64,000 nt of DNA from Flavobacterium crocinum (GTDB lineage: Bacteria > Bacteroidota > Bacteroidia > Flavobacteriales > Flavobacteriaceae). Of this stretch, positions 44,576 to 52,282 are shown one piece after another (within the stretch, counting starts at the first letter, position 1; each line of letters starts with the position of its first letter). The notes under the pieces are model-generated. The model had not been told where the DNA came from. It saw only the letters and a program-made list of their open reading frames with translations, and made no database searches. The stretch is from NCBI RefSeq assembly GCF_003122385.1, contig NZ_CP029255.1, forward strand, positions 5,456,001 through 5,520,000, in the 5' to 3' direction. A program made the position numbers and the translations under genes.

Positions 44576-45760
44576 TTACTTTATTTTAAAAATCAATTGT
44601 GGAAAATTACAAATTGGTTCATCCGTTTTTAATTTTGCCCCAATGAACATTTTATTTATCTGCTCTAATTCTTGTGGGATTAGATTTTTAAGTTCCCTTA
44701 CATCACTAATTACATTTTCCCACGTTTCGAATGGTTTGTCACCGACAATTTTTTCAACTTCATTGACTATTTCTTCTAATTTTTTTTCATTGCCAAAACC
44801 TGCGTGAGGTGCAAAACCATTTTCATCATAATTTTTCTTCCAACCTTGTTTAGGGAAATAAGTCCATGAAAAAATCTCTCCTATCGCTTTTTCTGTTTTT
44901 TCCAGATTTATAATATGAAAATAATTACGTACAGATGTATATTCTAAATTACTAATTGATGAAAAACTTCCAGAAGAAAAAATTGGCAATCTATAACTCG
45001 TCTTTGTTGTATTATGATATCTTAAAAGAGGATCGTGCTTATGACCGTGTATTAGCAAATCAAATTTATTTTCGCCTAAAACGTTTAAAAATTCATCCGC
45101 ATTTACAATTTTATCATATTCACCAAGTTCAAAACGAGAATGATCAATAGGATGGTGGTGTGTTAATGCTATTTTAATTTTATTATCGTCAACTTTTTCA
45201 AGGTATTCATTAATATAAATAAAAATTTCTTCATCTACTTTTCCCGATGATGAATTTGCCTTATTATGATGAAAATGACAACTATTTATAACTAAAACTC
45301 TATAATTTTCTCGTTCTACAAAAACGCACCCTTTTGACCAAAATGTCTCACACTCTTCATTTTTTTCAAGAGGAAAATTACGCTTAATTTTTTTAGCAAT
45401 TTCAAAACTATATGAGGAATGATTATTAAAAGAATCAACATCGTGATTTCCAATAGTAGCGATTACTTCATCTGATTTTAATAAATCCTTTAATTCCAAT
45501 ACGTAGTTCCAACCTGATATAAAACCTTGTACATTTGACTTATCGGTTAAATCTCCAGGGCAAATAACCAAATCTACCGTTTCATCTTTTACAACGGGGA
45601 TTAAACTTTCTATCGGATGATCACTTTTTCGTAAGAGATCAGTATATAAATATGTTGCATTAACTGCTCCATCTTTATTACCATATGGAATTTCTGGATG
45701 ACAATGTAAATCACTAACAACTGCTATTCTAATTTTCCTTTCAATCATATTTGATTTCAT
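44576..45760 (-). CDS. Calcineurin-like metallophosphoesterase
   Basis: 394 residues. The metal-binding motifs are all present: VVSDLHCHPE (DxH, ~16-20), DLVICPGDLTDKS (GDxxD), ATIGNHDVDSF (GNHD), ALTHHHPIDH (H) and LLIHGHKHDP (GHxH). These enzymes cleave phosphodiesters or phosphomonoesters (nucleic acids, cyclic nucleotides, proteins). It is the second gene of a tightly packed operon: 3 bp after the adenine methyltransferase and 3 bp before the ATPase. A nuclease or signalling role is open. Confidence 0.85.
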   Translation of the reverse strand: MKSNMIERKIRIAVVSDLHCHPEIPYGNKDGAVNATYLYTDLLRKSDHPIESLIPVVKDETVDLVICPGDLTDKSNVQGFISGWNYVLELKDLLKSDEVIATIGNHDVDSFNNHSSYSFEIAKKIKRNFPLEKNEECETFWSKGCVFVERENYRVLVINSCHFHHNKANSSSGKVDEEIFIYINEYLEKVDDNKIKIALTHHHPIDHSRFELGEYDKIVNADEFLNVLGENKFDLLIHGHKHDPLLRYHNTTKTSYRLPIFSSGSFSSISNLEYTSVRNYFHIINLEKTEKAIGEIFSWTYFPKQGWKKNYDENGFAPHAGFGNEKKLEEIVNEVEKIVGDKPFETWENVISDVRELKNLIPQELEQINKMFIGAKLKTDEPICNFPQLIFKIK

Positions 45761-45763
45761 AAA

Positions 45764-46672
45764 TTAATTATGAATTAAAACTATTTCCTCTTCAATTTTA
45801 TTAACAATTAAAAGTTCGCTCAAATGCTTACTTTTAGAATTATTATTAATAAATCTTTTAACTTTTACTCTATTTATATCATAATCACAGTATAGATCAT
45901 CAAAAAAAGTATCTTCAGAACCTTCTACTTTAACATCAGAATTACTCAAAATCCAATAAGCTTTTTTATCCAATAATTTACAAAAATCACGTAAGCGTAT
46001 TTGTTCTTTATCATTAAACTGACTATTTGAATAAGAATTAAAATTAGAAGTCTTATTTAATGGCTTGTAAGGCGGATCTAAATAAAAAAGTGTCTTGTCG
46101 TTAATGTAATTTATAGTACGTTGATAATCTCCTGAAAGAATTTTAACCTCTTTCAAAATTTTGCTTACTTGTGAAATATTATGAGAATCACAAATTTGTG
46201 GCTTTAGGTAACTCCCAATAGGAACATTAAATTCATTCTTTTTATTTACTCTATATAGTCCATTGAAACAAGTTCTGTTTAAAAAAATAAAAATTCCAGC
46301 TTGTTCTAAATCATTAGAATTTCTAGAATTAAACAATGCCCGTTTCTCATAATAGTAATTCTTTCTACCTTCATCATCAAATTCAAAAGAGTGAAACTCA
46401 TTTTGGAGCACTTTCAAATATTCAATCAACTTTGTTGGTTTTTTTTTAATTACTTTATAAACATTTATTAAATCTGAATTTACATCATTAATAATTACAT
46501 TTTTTATGTTTGGAAACTTATCTAAAATCCAAAACAAAACAGCTCCTCCTCCAACAAAAGGTTCTATATAAGTATCAAATTGAATATTAAAATCATATGG
46601 TAAAGATTTTTCAATATCCGTTAGTAACCGACTTTTTCCACCTGCCCATTTTAAAAATGGTTTTGCTTGCAT
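45764..46672 (-). CDS. D12-class DNA adenine N6-methyltransferase (Dam family)
   Basis: 302 residues, the normal size of the family. Motif I is FLKWAGGKSRLL (residues 6-17), the FVGGGAV stretch follows, and the catalytic motif IV is FYLDPPYKPL (~195-204). It transfers methyl from S-adenosylmethionine to adenine in a short DNA site (GATC in the best-known members). No restriction enzyme of a known type is next to it; instead it heads a phosphoesterase-ATPase-unknown operon. The four genes are more AT-rich than their surroundings, which suggests horizontal transfer. Confidence 0.92.
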   Translation of the reverse strand: MQAKPFLKWAGGKSRLLTDIEKSLPYDFNIQFDTYIEPFVGGGAVLFWILDKFPNIKNVIINDVNSDLINVYKVIKKKPTKLIEYLKVLQNEFHSFEFDDEGRKNYYYEKRALFNSRNSNDLEQAGIFIFLNRTCFNGLYRVNKKNEFNVPIGSYLKPQICDSHNISQVSKILKEVKILSGDYQRTINYINDKTLFYLDPPYKPLNKTSNFNSYSNSQFNDKEQIRLRDFCKLLDKKAYWILSNSDVKVEGSEDTFFDDLYCDYDINRVKVKRFINNNSKSKHLSELLIVNKIEEEIVLIHN

Positions 46673-46909
46673 ATTATCTTATTTTTCTGCTAATATAACA
46701 ATTAATAAATATTTAAATAATTGATCAAAAACCTTTACTAGCAAAACGTTGTTCCAAAACAAATCTATTTTTATTATACTTTATCTAAAGCATAATTTTC
46801 TAAAATCCCAGCATTTTTCTTAGTTTTCAAATGTATATAAACAAAAAGCCTTCAAACCAAGTACAAACCCCTGATTTAAAAGCCAACAAATAATCTTTAT
46901 AATTAAGAC

Positions 46910-47707
46910 TTAAATCCCAAAAAAGCTTTTAGAATTCCTCGTCGTTTCCTCCGCCACTTTAGCCAAAGAAATTCCTTTAAACTGTGCAATTGTTCCGGCA
47001 ACATACGGCAGAAAAGCAGGTTCGCAACGGCGTTCGTGGTATTTCTTCAAGAGGCTGTTCGGGACATTTTTAGGAAGCATAAACGGCGCATCGGTTTCAA
47101 TCATCATTCGGTCAAGCGGTACGTACTGAATGACTTCTTTTAAAGGACTGAAACGCCTGGCATCTGAAATCGCTCCCGTAAAACCCAGATAAAATCCGTT
47201 ATCGAGATAGGTTTTGGCTTCTTGCAAGGTTCCCGTAAAACAATGTACAACGGCTTTTGGCAATTGCGGTAAATAATCTTTGGTACTATTCATAAAAGAA
47301 TTGAAAGCGCTTCTTTCGTGCAAAAACAAAGGTTTCTGAACTTCAATCGCCAATTCTAATTGGGCTTTATAACATTCTTCCTGTTTGTTTCGGGGCGAAA
47401 AATCACGATCAAAATCGAGTCCGCATTCGCCAACGGAAACTACGTGTTTCAGTTCTAATAATTTCTTCAGTTTCGAAATACTCTGCGCATCGAAACTCTT
47501 CGCATCATGCGGATGTATTCCTGCCGTAGCGTACAACACGCCCGGATATTGTTTTGCGATTTCTAATGATGCTTCGCTGTTTCGCACGCTTGTTCCCGTT
47601 AGGATCATTTGCGATACATCGGCGTCGAGCGCGTCTTGTACGACATCGTCTATGTCGTTTTGGAATTGTTTGTTGGTTAGGTTGATTCCTATGTCTATGT
47701 AATTCAT
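46910..47707 (-). CDS. tatD: TatD-family metal-dependent hydrolase (DNase)
   Basis: 265 residues from the ATG at 47707; a start 36 bp upstream would add MCLSAFVAKNKK, part of a repeat, and is rejected. Metal-site motifs: the family's first HxH has become DIGINL here (DIGINLTNKQF), then GIHPHDAK, VGECGLDFDR, FLHERSAF, VHCFTG and MIETDAPFM. TatD proteins are 3'-5' exonucleases or DNA-repair hydrolases. The first metal motif lacks its His pair, which is common in the YcfH/TatD branch. It is a housekeeping gene next to the foreign-looking four-gene cluster. Confidence 0.88.
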   Translation of the reverse strand: MNYIDIGINLTNKQFQNDIDDVVQDALDADVSQMILTGTSVRNSEASLEIAKQYPGVLYATAGIHPHDAKSFDAQSISKLKKLLELKHVVSVGECGLDFDRDFSPRNKQEECYKAQLELAIEVQKPLFLHERSAFNSFMNSTKDYLPQLPKAVVHCFTGTLQEAKTYLDNGFYLGFTGAISDARRFSPLKEVIQYVPLDRMMIETDAPFMLPKNVPNSLLKKYHERRCEPAFLPYVAGTIAQFKGISLAKVAEETTRNSKSFFGI

Positions 47708-47710
47708 TTT

Positions 47711-47800
47711 TTTGTTTTTTGCCACGAAGGCACTAAGACACAAAGTTTTTTTATTCTTTGTGTTGGTTGTTATTTTTTTAAGTTGCTAAGGTTCTGAAAG
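47711..47800. repeat. GCCACGAAGGCACTAAG repeat
   Basis: TTTTGCCACGAAGGCACTAA, then GACACAAAGTTTTTTT, and AAGGTTCTGAAAGGTTAAG. Same family as at 2.7, 24.07 and 24.58 kb. Confidence 0.7.
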
Positions 47801-47857
47801 GTTAAGATTCTAAGTCTTTTTCTCTTTGTTACCTTATTTTTTTTGTTACTTGGAATT

Positions 47858-48196
47858 TTAATTGTGTAAAACTTTGTTATTTATACGTTCGCAAAATTTT
47901 TTCAAATCTGTTTTTAAAATATCTCCTAGATAAATATTTTCAAAAAAACTATCACTAACATTGCATGGCACTGTCGAAAAGCCAATTTCAATTATATTCT
48001 TTTTAGGATAATCAAACTTGTCTATCAATAAATCCATAAAAAGTTTTTTGCCCTGAGGACTCCAAACAGAAACAAATTCAATAATTTCGGCAAAATACCA
48101 CTCTATTACCTGATCACTAAAGCCTGCATTTTTCCAGCCATTTGCTTCAAGAGCATTTATTAATGTTACTATTCTTTTATCATCTATCAACATCAT
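47858..48196 (-). CDS. Hypothetical protein, 112 residues
   Basis: ATG start (MMLIDDKRIVTLINALEANG). Alpha/beta with an amphipathic helix (KKLFMDLLIDKFDYPKKNII) and a beta strand IEIGFSTVPCNVS. Trp and Phe rich and soluble. No family is recognised. It sits alone between repeats and resembles the small immunity-like genes in style. Confidence 0.6.
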   Translation of the reverse strand: MMLIDDKRIVTLINALEANGWKNAGFSDQVIEWYFAEIIEFVSVWSPQGKKLFMDLLIDKFDYPKKNIIEIGFSTVPCNVSDSFFENIYLGDILKTDLKKFCERINNKVLHN

Positions 48197-48276
48197 TTCA
48201 TCATTTTTTATAAATAATCTGTGAACATCTGCTTAAATCTTTTTAAATCTGCGTGACAAAATCTTTAACCACAAAG

Positions 48277-48375
48277 TTTGTCATCCTGAGGAACGAAGGA
48301 TCACATCCAATATTCCTCAAAGATAATCGCCAATCTTAGTAGAGTTTCTAGTGTGATCGTTCTTCAAGGTGACAT
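48277..48375. repeat. GTCATCCTGAGGAACGAAGG palindromic element (one decayed arm)
   Basis: The left arm TTTGTCATCCTGAGGAACGA is intact. The right arm GTGTGATCGTTCTTCAAGGT is decayed. The interior is like the full copies at 52058 and 56118. It sits ~65 bp beyond the tRNA-like segment at the end of the RNA-repair operon. Confidence 0.85.
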
Positions 48376-48441
48376 AAAATTGAACGTAAATTTTTCTATA
48401 AAAAACCAACTATTTTCCCTTGCTAAACTACCGCGACTTAT

Positions 48442-48470
48442 TGGTTGCGTAGGAAGGATTTGAACCTTCG
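48442..48470 (-). ncRNA. tRNA 3'-half-like element at the end of the ligase-kinase operon
   Basis: On the minus strand: T-arm GAAGG-TTCAAAT-CCTTC, acceptor strand CTACGCA and then ACCA, that is, discriminator A plus an encoded CCA. No matching 5' half (TGCGTAG, D-arm) lies upstream. Just downstream GCGGTAGTTTAGCAAGG could give a capped, permuted acceptor stem (CTAC-GC with GC-GTAG). It is in the 3' trailer of the RNA ligase/Pnkp transcript, ~65 bp after the Pnkp stop. Other tRNAs in the window have no encoded CCA. Confidence 0.5.
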
Positions 48471-48532
48471 TCTTTTGGATTTCTTAAACCTTTGAACCTT
48501 TGCCTCTCTCAACCTTTGAGCCTAATTAAAAA

Positions 48533-49405
48533 CTAAAAATCTCCGTAATAAACTTGAAAACAAGGCAATTTCAAATCATTTCTCCAGGTATCAACCACTT
48601 GATTTCTATCATCTAAAACAAATTCTACAAAGTATTTATCTTTGATCGATTCGTTATAGATTTCGGTTTTAATGATTGAATCTTTTCGGCTGTCTTTGGT
48701 TTTACGCATGATCAGGTCGTCGTATTCGATTTCGTGTTTTTCAAGGAAACGCAAGGTTGGTTCTTTGTATCGGTCTTCTCTTCCCGAAACTAAAAGTATT
48801 TGATATCCTAATTTTTTGTAATTTCTCAACACATTTGCCACCGGATTGTTGAGTTCATCTTCATCACATTTGCTGGCATCAAACGGATTTCTTCCGTTCA
48901 TTAGCGCAAGCGTTCCATCAAGATCACAGATAATTGCTTTTGGCAAATCTGGGTTTTGGGCGCAATATTCAGGAGAATCTTTAAAAAACTGACGGTGCAT
49001 TTTTCTAATTACTTTTTCTCCAACTGGTTTTTCTCTTAAAGCATCTCTTTCGATACAAACCGCAACATCCGTATTTACTTCCATAACTTCAACCTCAACT
49101 TTTTGATTGAATTTTGTGTTGTATTCCTGAACCAATTGCGAAACACGTCTAAGATTAGTTTCAGACAAATTGGTATCATCGATTACAATGTTTTTTCCTT
49201 CTTCTAAAGATTTTACGATTAATAAATCGCGAACTTTTTTAACGAATTTTTCATTGCTTTGAGACGTAATACCGTTATCAAACATCGCGCGCAAATCGTC
49301 TCTGTTGATTCTTTTATAATTTTCCGGATTTTCTGCAACTATTTTTTTAGCCAAAGTCGATTTTCCACTTCCCGGCAATCCTTTCATTAAAATTACTTTT
49401 CTCAT
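48533..49405 (-). CDS. T4 Pnkp-like polynucleotide 5'-kinase / 3'-phosphatase
   Basis: 290 residues from the ATG at 49405, which is 1 bp after the ligase stop; a TTG start upstream would overlap the ligase and is rejected. The N-terminal kinase has P-loop GLPGSGKS (9-16), the NRDDLR substrate motif (~34-39) and DDTNLS. The C-terminal HAD phosphatase has D161-L-D163-G-T (ICDLDGTLALMN), VSGRED and FVLDDRNQVVDTWR. As in phage T4 it removes 3'-phosphate or 2',3'-cyclic phosphate and phosphorylates the 5'-OH of a cleaved RNA so the ligase can seal it. Kinase-first order is the T4 arrangement. Confidence 0.92.
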   Translation of the reverse strand: MRKVILMKGLPGSGKSTLAKKIVAENPENYKRINRDDLRAMFDNGITSQSNEKFVKKVRDLLIVKSLEEGKNIVIDDTNLSETNLRRVSQLVQEYNTKFNQKVEVEVMEVNTDVAVCIERDALREKPVGEKVIRKMHRQFFKDSPEYCAQNPDLPKAIICDLDGTLALMNGRNPFDASKCDEDELNNPVANVLRNYKKLGYQILLVSGREDRYKEPTLRFLEKHEIEYDDLIMRKTKDSRKDSIIKTEIYNESIKDKYFVEFVLDDRNQVVDTWRNDLKLPCFQVYYGDF

Positions 49406-49406
49406 T

Positions 49407-50423
49407 TTATTCTTCTTCCTTATTAAATGGTCTTTCAAATTTTGGGCGAATCATTTTCCAGATAATCGCTGGGTAATCTTTGCCATTCAGCATTGCAAAC
49501 AAGACTCCTTTATAATTACAAGTCTGAAAATACAAAGCGGTTTCTTTTCTGGATTCTAAAACTCTGAAATCCAATTTGCATTGCTCTTCAATTTCTTTAA
49601 ATTCTTTTTCCAAATCGGCTTTTGTCTGCTTAACCCAGCTGAAAAATTCATCAGGAACACGCTCCAGAATTTCTTCCATTGATTGGTTTGTTTTTAAATA
49701 TTCCCAGATATTCAAATTCGAAACCTGAGTAATGATTCGGTGCAAACGAAGGTATTCGTCGAACTTGATTTTTACACGGAAGTTGTTTGCATATTTGATA
49801 ATGAAACCTTCTTTGTTGGCCAATTCCATTTCTTTTAAAGCCTCAATATCTTTAATTCCGTGGTATTTTTCAACAACAGGAAAACCAATATCTTCCAACG
49901 GAAATTCTTCTCCTGAATTGGTATCAATAATGGCTAGCAAAACCAACTCTTCTGATGCTCCGTAATCTAAAACAATACGGTTTTCAGGATAAATAATCTC
50001 GAACAAATAGGTTTTATTTTTATCCAAAAGTGACCATGAATCTTTATATTTTCCGTGCAACATTTCATTAGCCTTATCTGACTGTTCACTGGTAAAAGAG
50101 CCTCTGCTGGCTATAAAAGGAACATTTTCTATCCAATATAAAATACCTAACGAGCCGTCCATTTTATCATAAACTTCAAAAGCTGATTCAGGAAGAACCT
50201 GATTTTCCATTTCGCCTAAGTTGAAAAACTTTGGAAAAGGTCTTGCGATTACATTTCCTTTTTCATCCAAAATCAAACCTCTGCAAGCCAATGTTACTTC
50301 ATTCCAGATTCTCTCAAATTGGGCATTTTGGGTATAATTGTAAATGTACAAATCGTGTTCAGGGTGTTTGTTTACCCTTACATAATTTGCAGAAATCATT
50401 TCTTTTAAAAGCGTTGTATTCAT
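49407..50423 (-). CDS. Rnl1-like (T4 RnlA-type) ATP-dependent RNA ligase
   Basis: 338 residues, near the size of phage T4 Rnl1 (374). Motif I is YDKMDGSLG with adenylated Lys87. Motif Ia is like ASRGSF. Motif IIIa/IV is NKEGFIIKY (~212) and motif V is VKIKF. It seals 3'-OH and 5'-phosphate RNA ends after AMP transfer. It is translated with the Pnkp gene (1-bp gap), which is the exact T4 tRNA-repair pair. A palindromic operator and -7-like box (GAATCTTTG) lie directly upstream. The substrate (nicked tRNA) is inferred from the T4 model and the tRNA-like RNAs nearby. Confidence 0.9.
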   Translation of the reverse strand: MNTTLLKEMISANYVRVNKHPEHDLYIYNYTQNAQFERIWNEVTLACRGLILDEKGNVIARPFPKFFNLGEMENQVLPESAFEVYDKMDGSLGILYWIENVPFIASRGSFTSEQSDKANEMLHGKYKDSWSLLDKNKTYLFEIIYPENRIVLDYGASEELVLLAIIDTNSGEEFPLEDIGFPVVEKYHGIKDIEALKEMELANKEGFIIKYANNFRVKIKFDEYLRLHRIITQVSNLNIWEYLKTNQSMEEILERVPDEFFSWVKQTKADLEKEFKEIEEQCKLDFRVLESRKETALYFQTCNYKGVLFAMLNGKDYPAIIWKMIRPKFERPFNKEEE

Positions 50424-50456
50424 TAGTTCTTTTCTTTGAACAAAGATTCAAAAGTC

Positions 50457-50479
50457 ACTGCGCAGTTATTTTGCGTAGC
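50457..50479. promoter_or_regulatory. RNA-repair operator, copy 2 (RNA ligase/Pnkp unit)
   Basis: Core TGCGCA-GTTATTT-TGCGTA, with flanking bases extending the dyad (ACTGCGCA). It overlaps the stop codon of the nucleotidyltransferase gene (50466-50468). On the minus strand TTTTGAATCTTTG follows at the same distance as in the copies at 55032 and 55121, then the ligase ATG 34 bp after the operator. Confidence 0.8.
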
Positions 50480-51206
50480 TAAAATCATTTTTGTCTTCAT
50501 ATTTATATTCGGACATGTTTTTCATATTTAAACTTCTTGTTTTCAGCAATTCAATGAAATATAAAAGTTCTTTTTGTAAATCGTTTAAATTGACGTTTTC
50601 TTCCCTGAAAAGATATTTTCGCAAATCAGGAAAATGTTCTGCAATTTGATTTTTGGTGTACAATTCTTTTCCTTTATGAAGTGCTATACATTGCCCTAAC
50701 TGAAAAGCGATTGACTTTATAATATCATTATTATTTTTTCCTTTTCCGAAAGAAACAATTTTAGTTAAATCCAGATTTTCCAGAGCCTGAATTCTTTCCT
50801 GCAGATTTCCGTTTAACGCTTTTTTTACCAAAACACGGTACTCGGTTTTGCTTACAAAAGACAAAATTATTCGGGTGCTTCTTAAAAATTTCAAATTGAC
50901 ATCACGCACCAAAAGTTTTGTAATTTGATTTTCCTTGTTTTGTTTATGAAAATCATAGGTATAAAACAAAGCATTATTTAATTCATCTGTTGTTCCTTTG
51001 TACACCTCAGTTAAATGTCCGTTTTTACAAACGGCTAGATTGGTATTCAGTTCTTTTTCCGGAAAAAATGAAGTGATTGATTGACTTAATTCTTTTGATA
51101 AAGCCAGTTTTTCTACTACCGTGTTTGGCATTTCTTCAATAAAGAAAACCAAATCGGCATCGAGCGAATTTTCAGATCCGAATATTTGATAAATTGGTGG
51201 TTTCAT
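50466..51206 (-). CDS. Nucleotidyltransferase (polymerase-beta-like) of the RNA-repair locus, paralogue 2
   Basis: 246 residues from the ATG at 51206; the longer TTG/ATG reading (MHRYAKRKVLK) overlaps the upstream gene. The N-terminus IYQIFGSENSLDADLVFFIE has the minimal nucleotidyltransferase signature G10-S11, D16, D18 (GS-x4-DxD). Next come strands (NTNLAVCKNGHLTEVYKGTT) and then a helical domain (LKFLRSTRIILSFVSKTEYR). It is a paralogue of the gene just upstream with the same order and length. A 'novel nucleotidyltransferase' accompanying diverse RNA ligases has been predicted; 3'-end (for example CCA) repair is an inference. Confidence 0.72.
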   Translation of the reverse strand: MKPPIYQIFGSENSLDADLVFFIEEMPNTVVEKLALSKELSQSITSFFPEKELNTNLAVCKNGHLTEVYKGTTDELNNALFYTYDFHKQNKENQITKLLVRDVNLKFLRSTRIILSFVSKTEYRVLVKKALNGNLQERIQALENLDLTKIVSFGKGKNNNDIIKSIAFQLGQCIALHKGKELYTKNQIAEHFPDLRKYLFREENVNLNDLQKELLYFIELLKTRSLNMKNMSEYKYEDKNDFSYAK

Positions 51207-51208
51207 TT

Positions 51209-51979
51209 TTAAAACTTTTCGTTTAGCATATCGATGCATTCATCATTACAACTCAGAAAACCATTTACCGATTGAAACTCTCCAAAATTGCTAATCAGTT
51301 TTAGCCAATAATGAACATATTGTTGTAAAATTTCTTTTTCTTTTACAGTGATTGTTTTTATATAAATAAAAGCTTCCAAATCACTAAAATGGCTAACAAA
51401 TTTCTTTTTAGTATATATTTCTATATCCCTTTCAATTAGTGCAATATTTTGTCCTATGTAAAAAGCAATGATTTTCCAAATATCAATATCATCAGTATTC
51501 TTTTGATTAAATTCTGAAATAGAAACAAAATCTATATTCCCGAGAGCTTTCAGTTTTAAATTAAAATCATGAATTCCTTTTAAGATTGGTCGAATCTGAG
51601 TTCTGTACTCAGTTCTTGTCAGCATAGTCAAAACGGTACGTACAGCTTTATAAATAGCTAATGTTTTATTTCTGATATGTTTTTCTTTTACCAGCAATTC
51701 ATGATTTTGTTCATGTAGAGAATACGTTTCCAACAATGCATTATTAAGCGAATCAATCCATGATTTTGTATAAATAGTATCTGAAATTTTTCCATTTTCA
51801 ATCACAGCTAATGTTGCATTCCAATTCAGATCATACTCTTTCAAAAGTGCCAATACTTTATTTTTTCTGTCCTCCTGTTTTCCAGGCATGTCTTCTTTTG
51901 AAATAATAATAATTACATCCTGATCTGTAGAATCATCAGAACCATAGAAATAATAAGGATATGGCAAATTAGGTTTCAT
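51209..51979 (-). CDS. Nucleotidyltransferase (polymerase-beta-like) of the RNA-repair locus, paralogue 1
   Basis: 256 residues. YPYYFYGSDDSTDQDVIIII carries G13-S14, D19, D21, the same catalytic pattern as paralogue 2. The helical half aligns too (LAIYKAVRTVLTMLTRTEYR against LKFLRSTRIILSFVSKTEYR). So the two arose by tandem duplication but have diverged strongly, which suggests different jobs or a heterodimer. It is preceded by an operator copy 42 bp upstream of its start and followed 2 bp later by paralogue 2. Confidence 0.72.
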   Translation of the reverse strand: MKPNLPYPYYFYGSDDSTDQDVIIIISKEDMPGKQEDRKNKVLALLKEYDLNWNATLAVIENGKISDTIYTKSWIDSLNNALLETYSLHEQNHELLVKEKHIRNKTLAIYKAVRTVLTMLTRTEYRTQIRPILKGIHDFNLKLKALGNIDFVSISEFNQKNTDDIDIWKIIAFYIGQNIALIERDIEIYTKKKFVSHFSDLEAFIYIKTITVKEKEILQQYVHYWLKLISNFGEFQSVNGFLSCNDECIDMLNEKF

Positions 51980-52020
51980 TATAAATTATTTTTAATTGAT
52001 AATGTAAAGGTTATGATCTG

Positions 52021-52042
52021 GTACGCAGTTATTTTGCGTAGA
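52021..52042. promoter_or_regulatory. RNA-repair operator, copy 3 (nucleotidyltransferase unit)
   Basis: Core TACGCA-GTTATTT-TGCGTA, a perfect 6-bp dyad with the same 7-bp spacer as the others. On the minus strand a looser A/T region (AACCTTTACATTATC) follows before the gene start. Confidence 0.78.
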
Positions 52043-52057
52043 TTTTTTTTCTCCTTT

Positions 52058-52161
52058 TTTGTCATCCTGAGGAACGAAGGATCACATCCAGTATTCCGCA
52101 AAGAGAATTGTCAATCTTTGTCGAGTTTCTTGTGTGATCCTTCGTTCCTCAGGATGACAAA
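52058..52161. repeat. Full GTCATCCTGAGGAACGAAGG palindromic element
   Basis: 104 bp with ~29-bp nearly perfect inverted arms (TTTGTCATCCTGAGGAACGA / TCGTTCCTCAGGATGACAAA). The interior is the reverse complement of the interior at 56118, so the two copies are in opposite orientation. No gene inside. The rest of the gap to 52282 holds AAACTTTGCGCCTTTGCGAG and other short repeats. Confidence 0.93.
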
Positions 52162-52282
52162 CAGTGCGTTTAATAAAAAACTTTGCGCCTTTGCGAGATT
52201 AAATTCACCAATCTTTGCGGAGACGCACAGCAGTGCGCCTCTACAAAACCTTTGTCACTTTGTTACTATGAACCTTTGCAAC

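Noticed and set aside
48442..48540. Complete tRNA gene after the Pnkp gene
   Set aside because: Only the T-arm and 3' acceptor strand are present; no D-arm, anticodon arm or 5' acceptor strand on the correct side.
50457..50479. Sigma-54 promoter for the RNA-repair units, as in rtcBA operons
   Set aside because: No GG-N10-GC element and no RtcR-type activator gene; the site is a symmetrical dyad with a -7-like box downstream.
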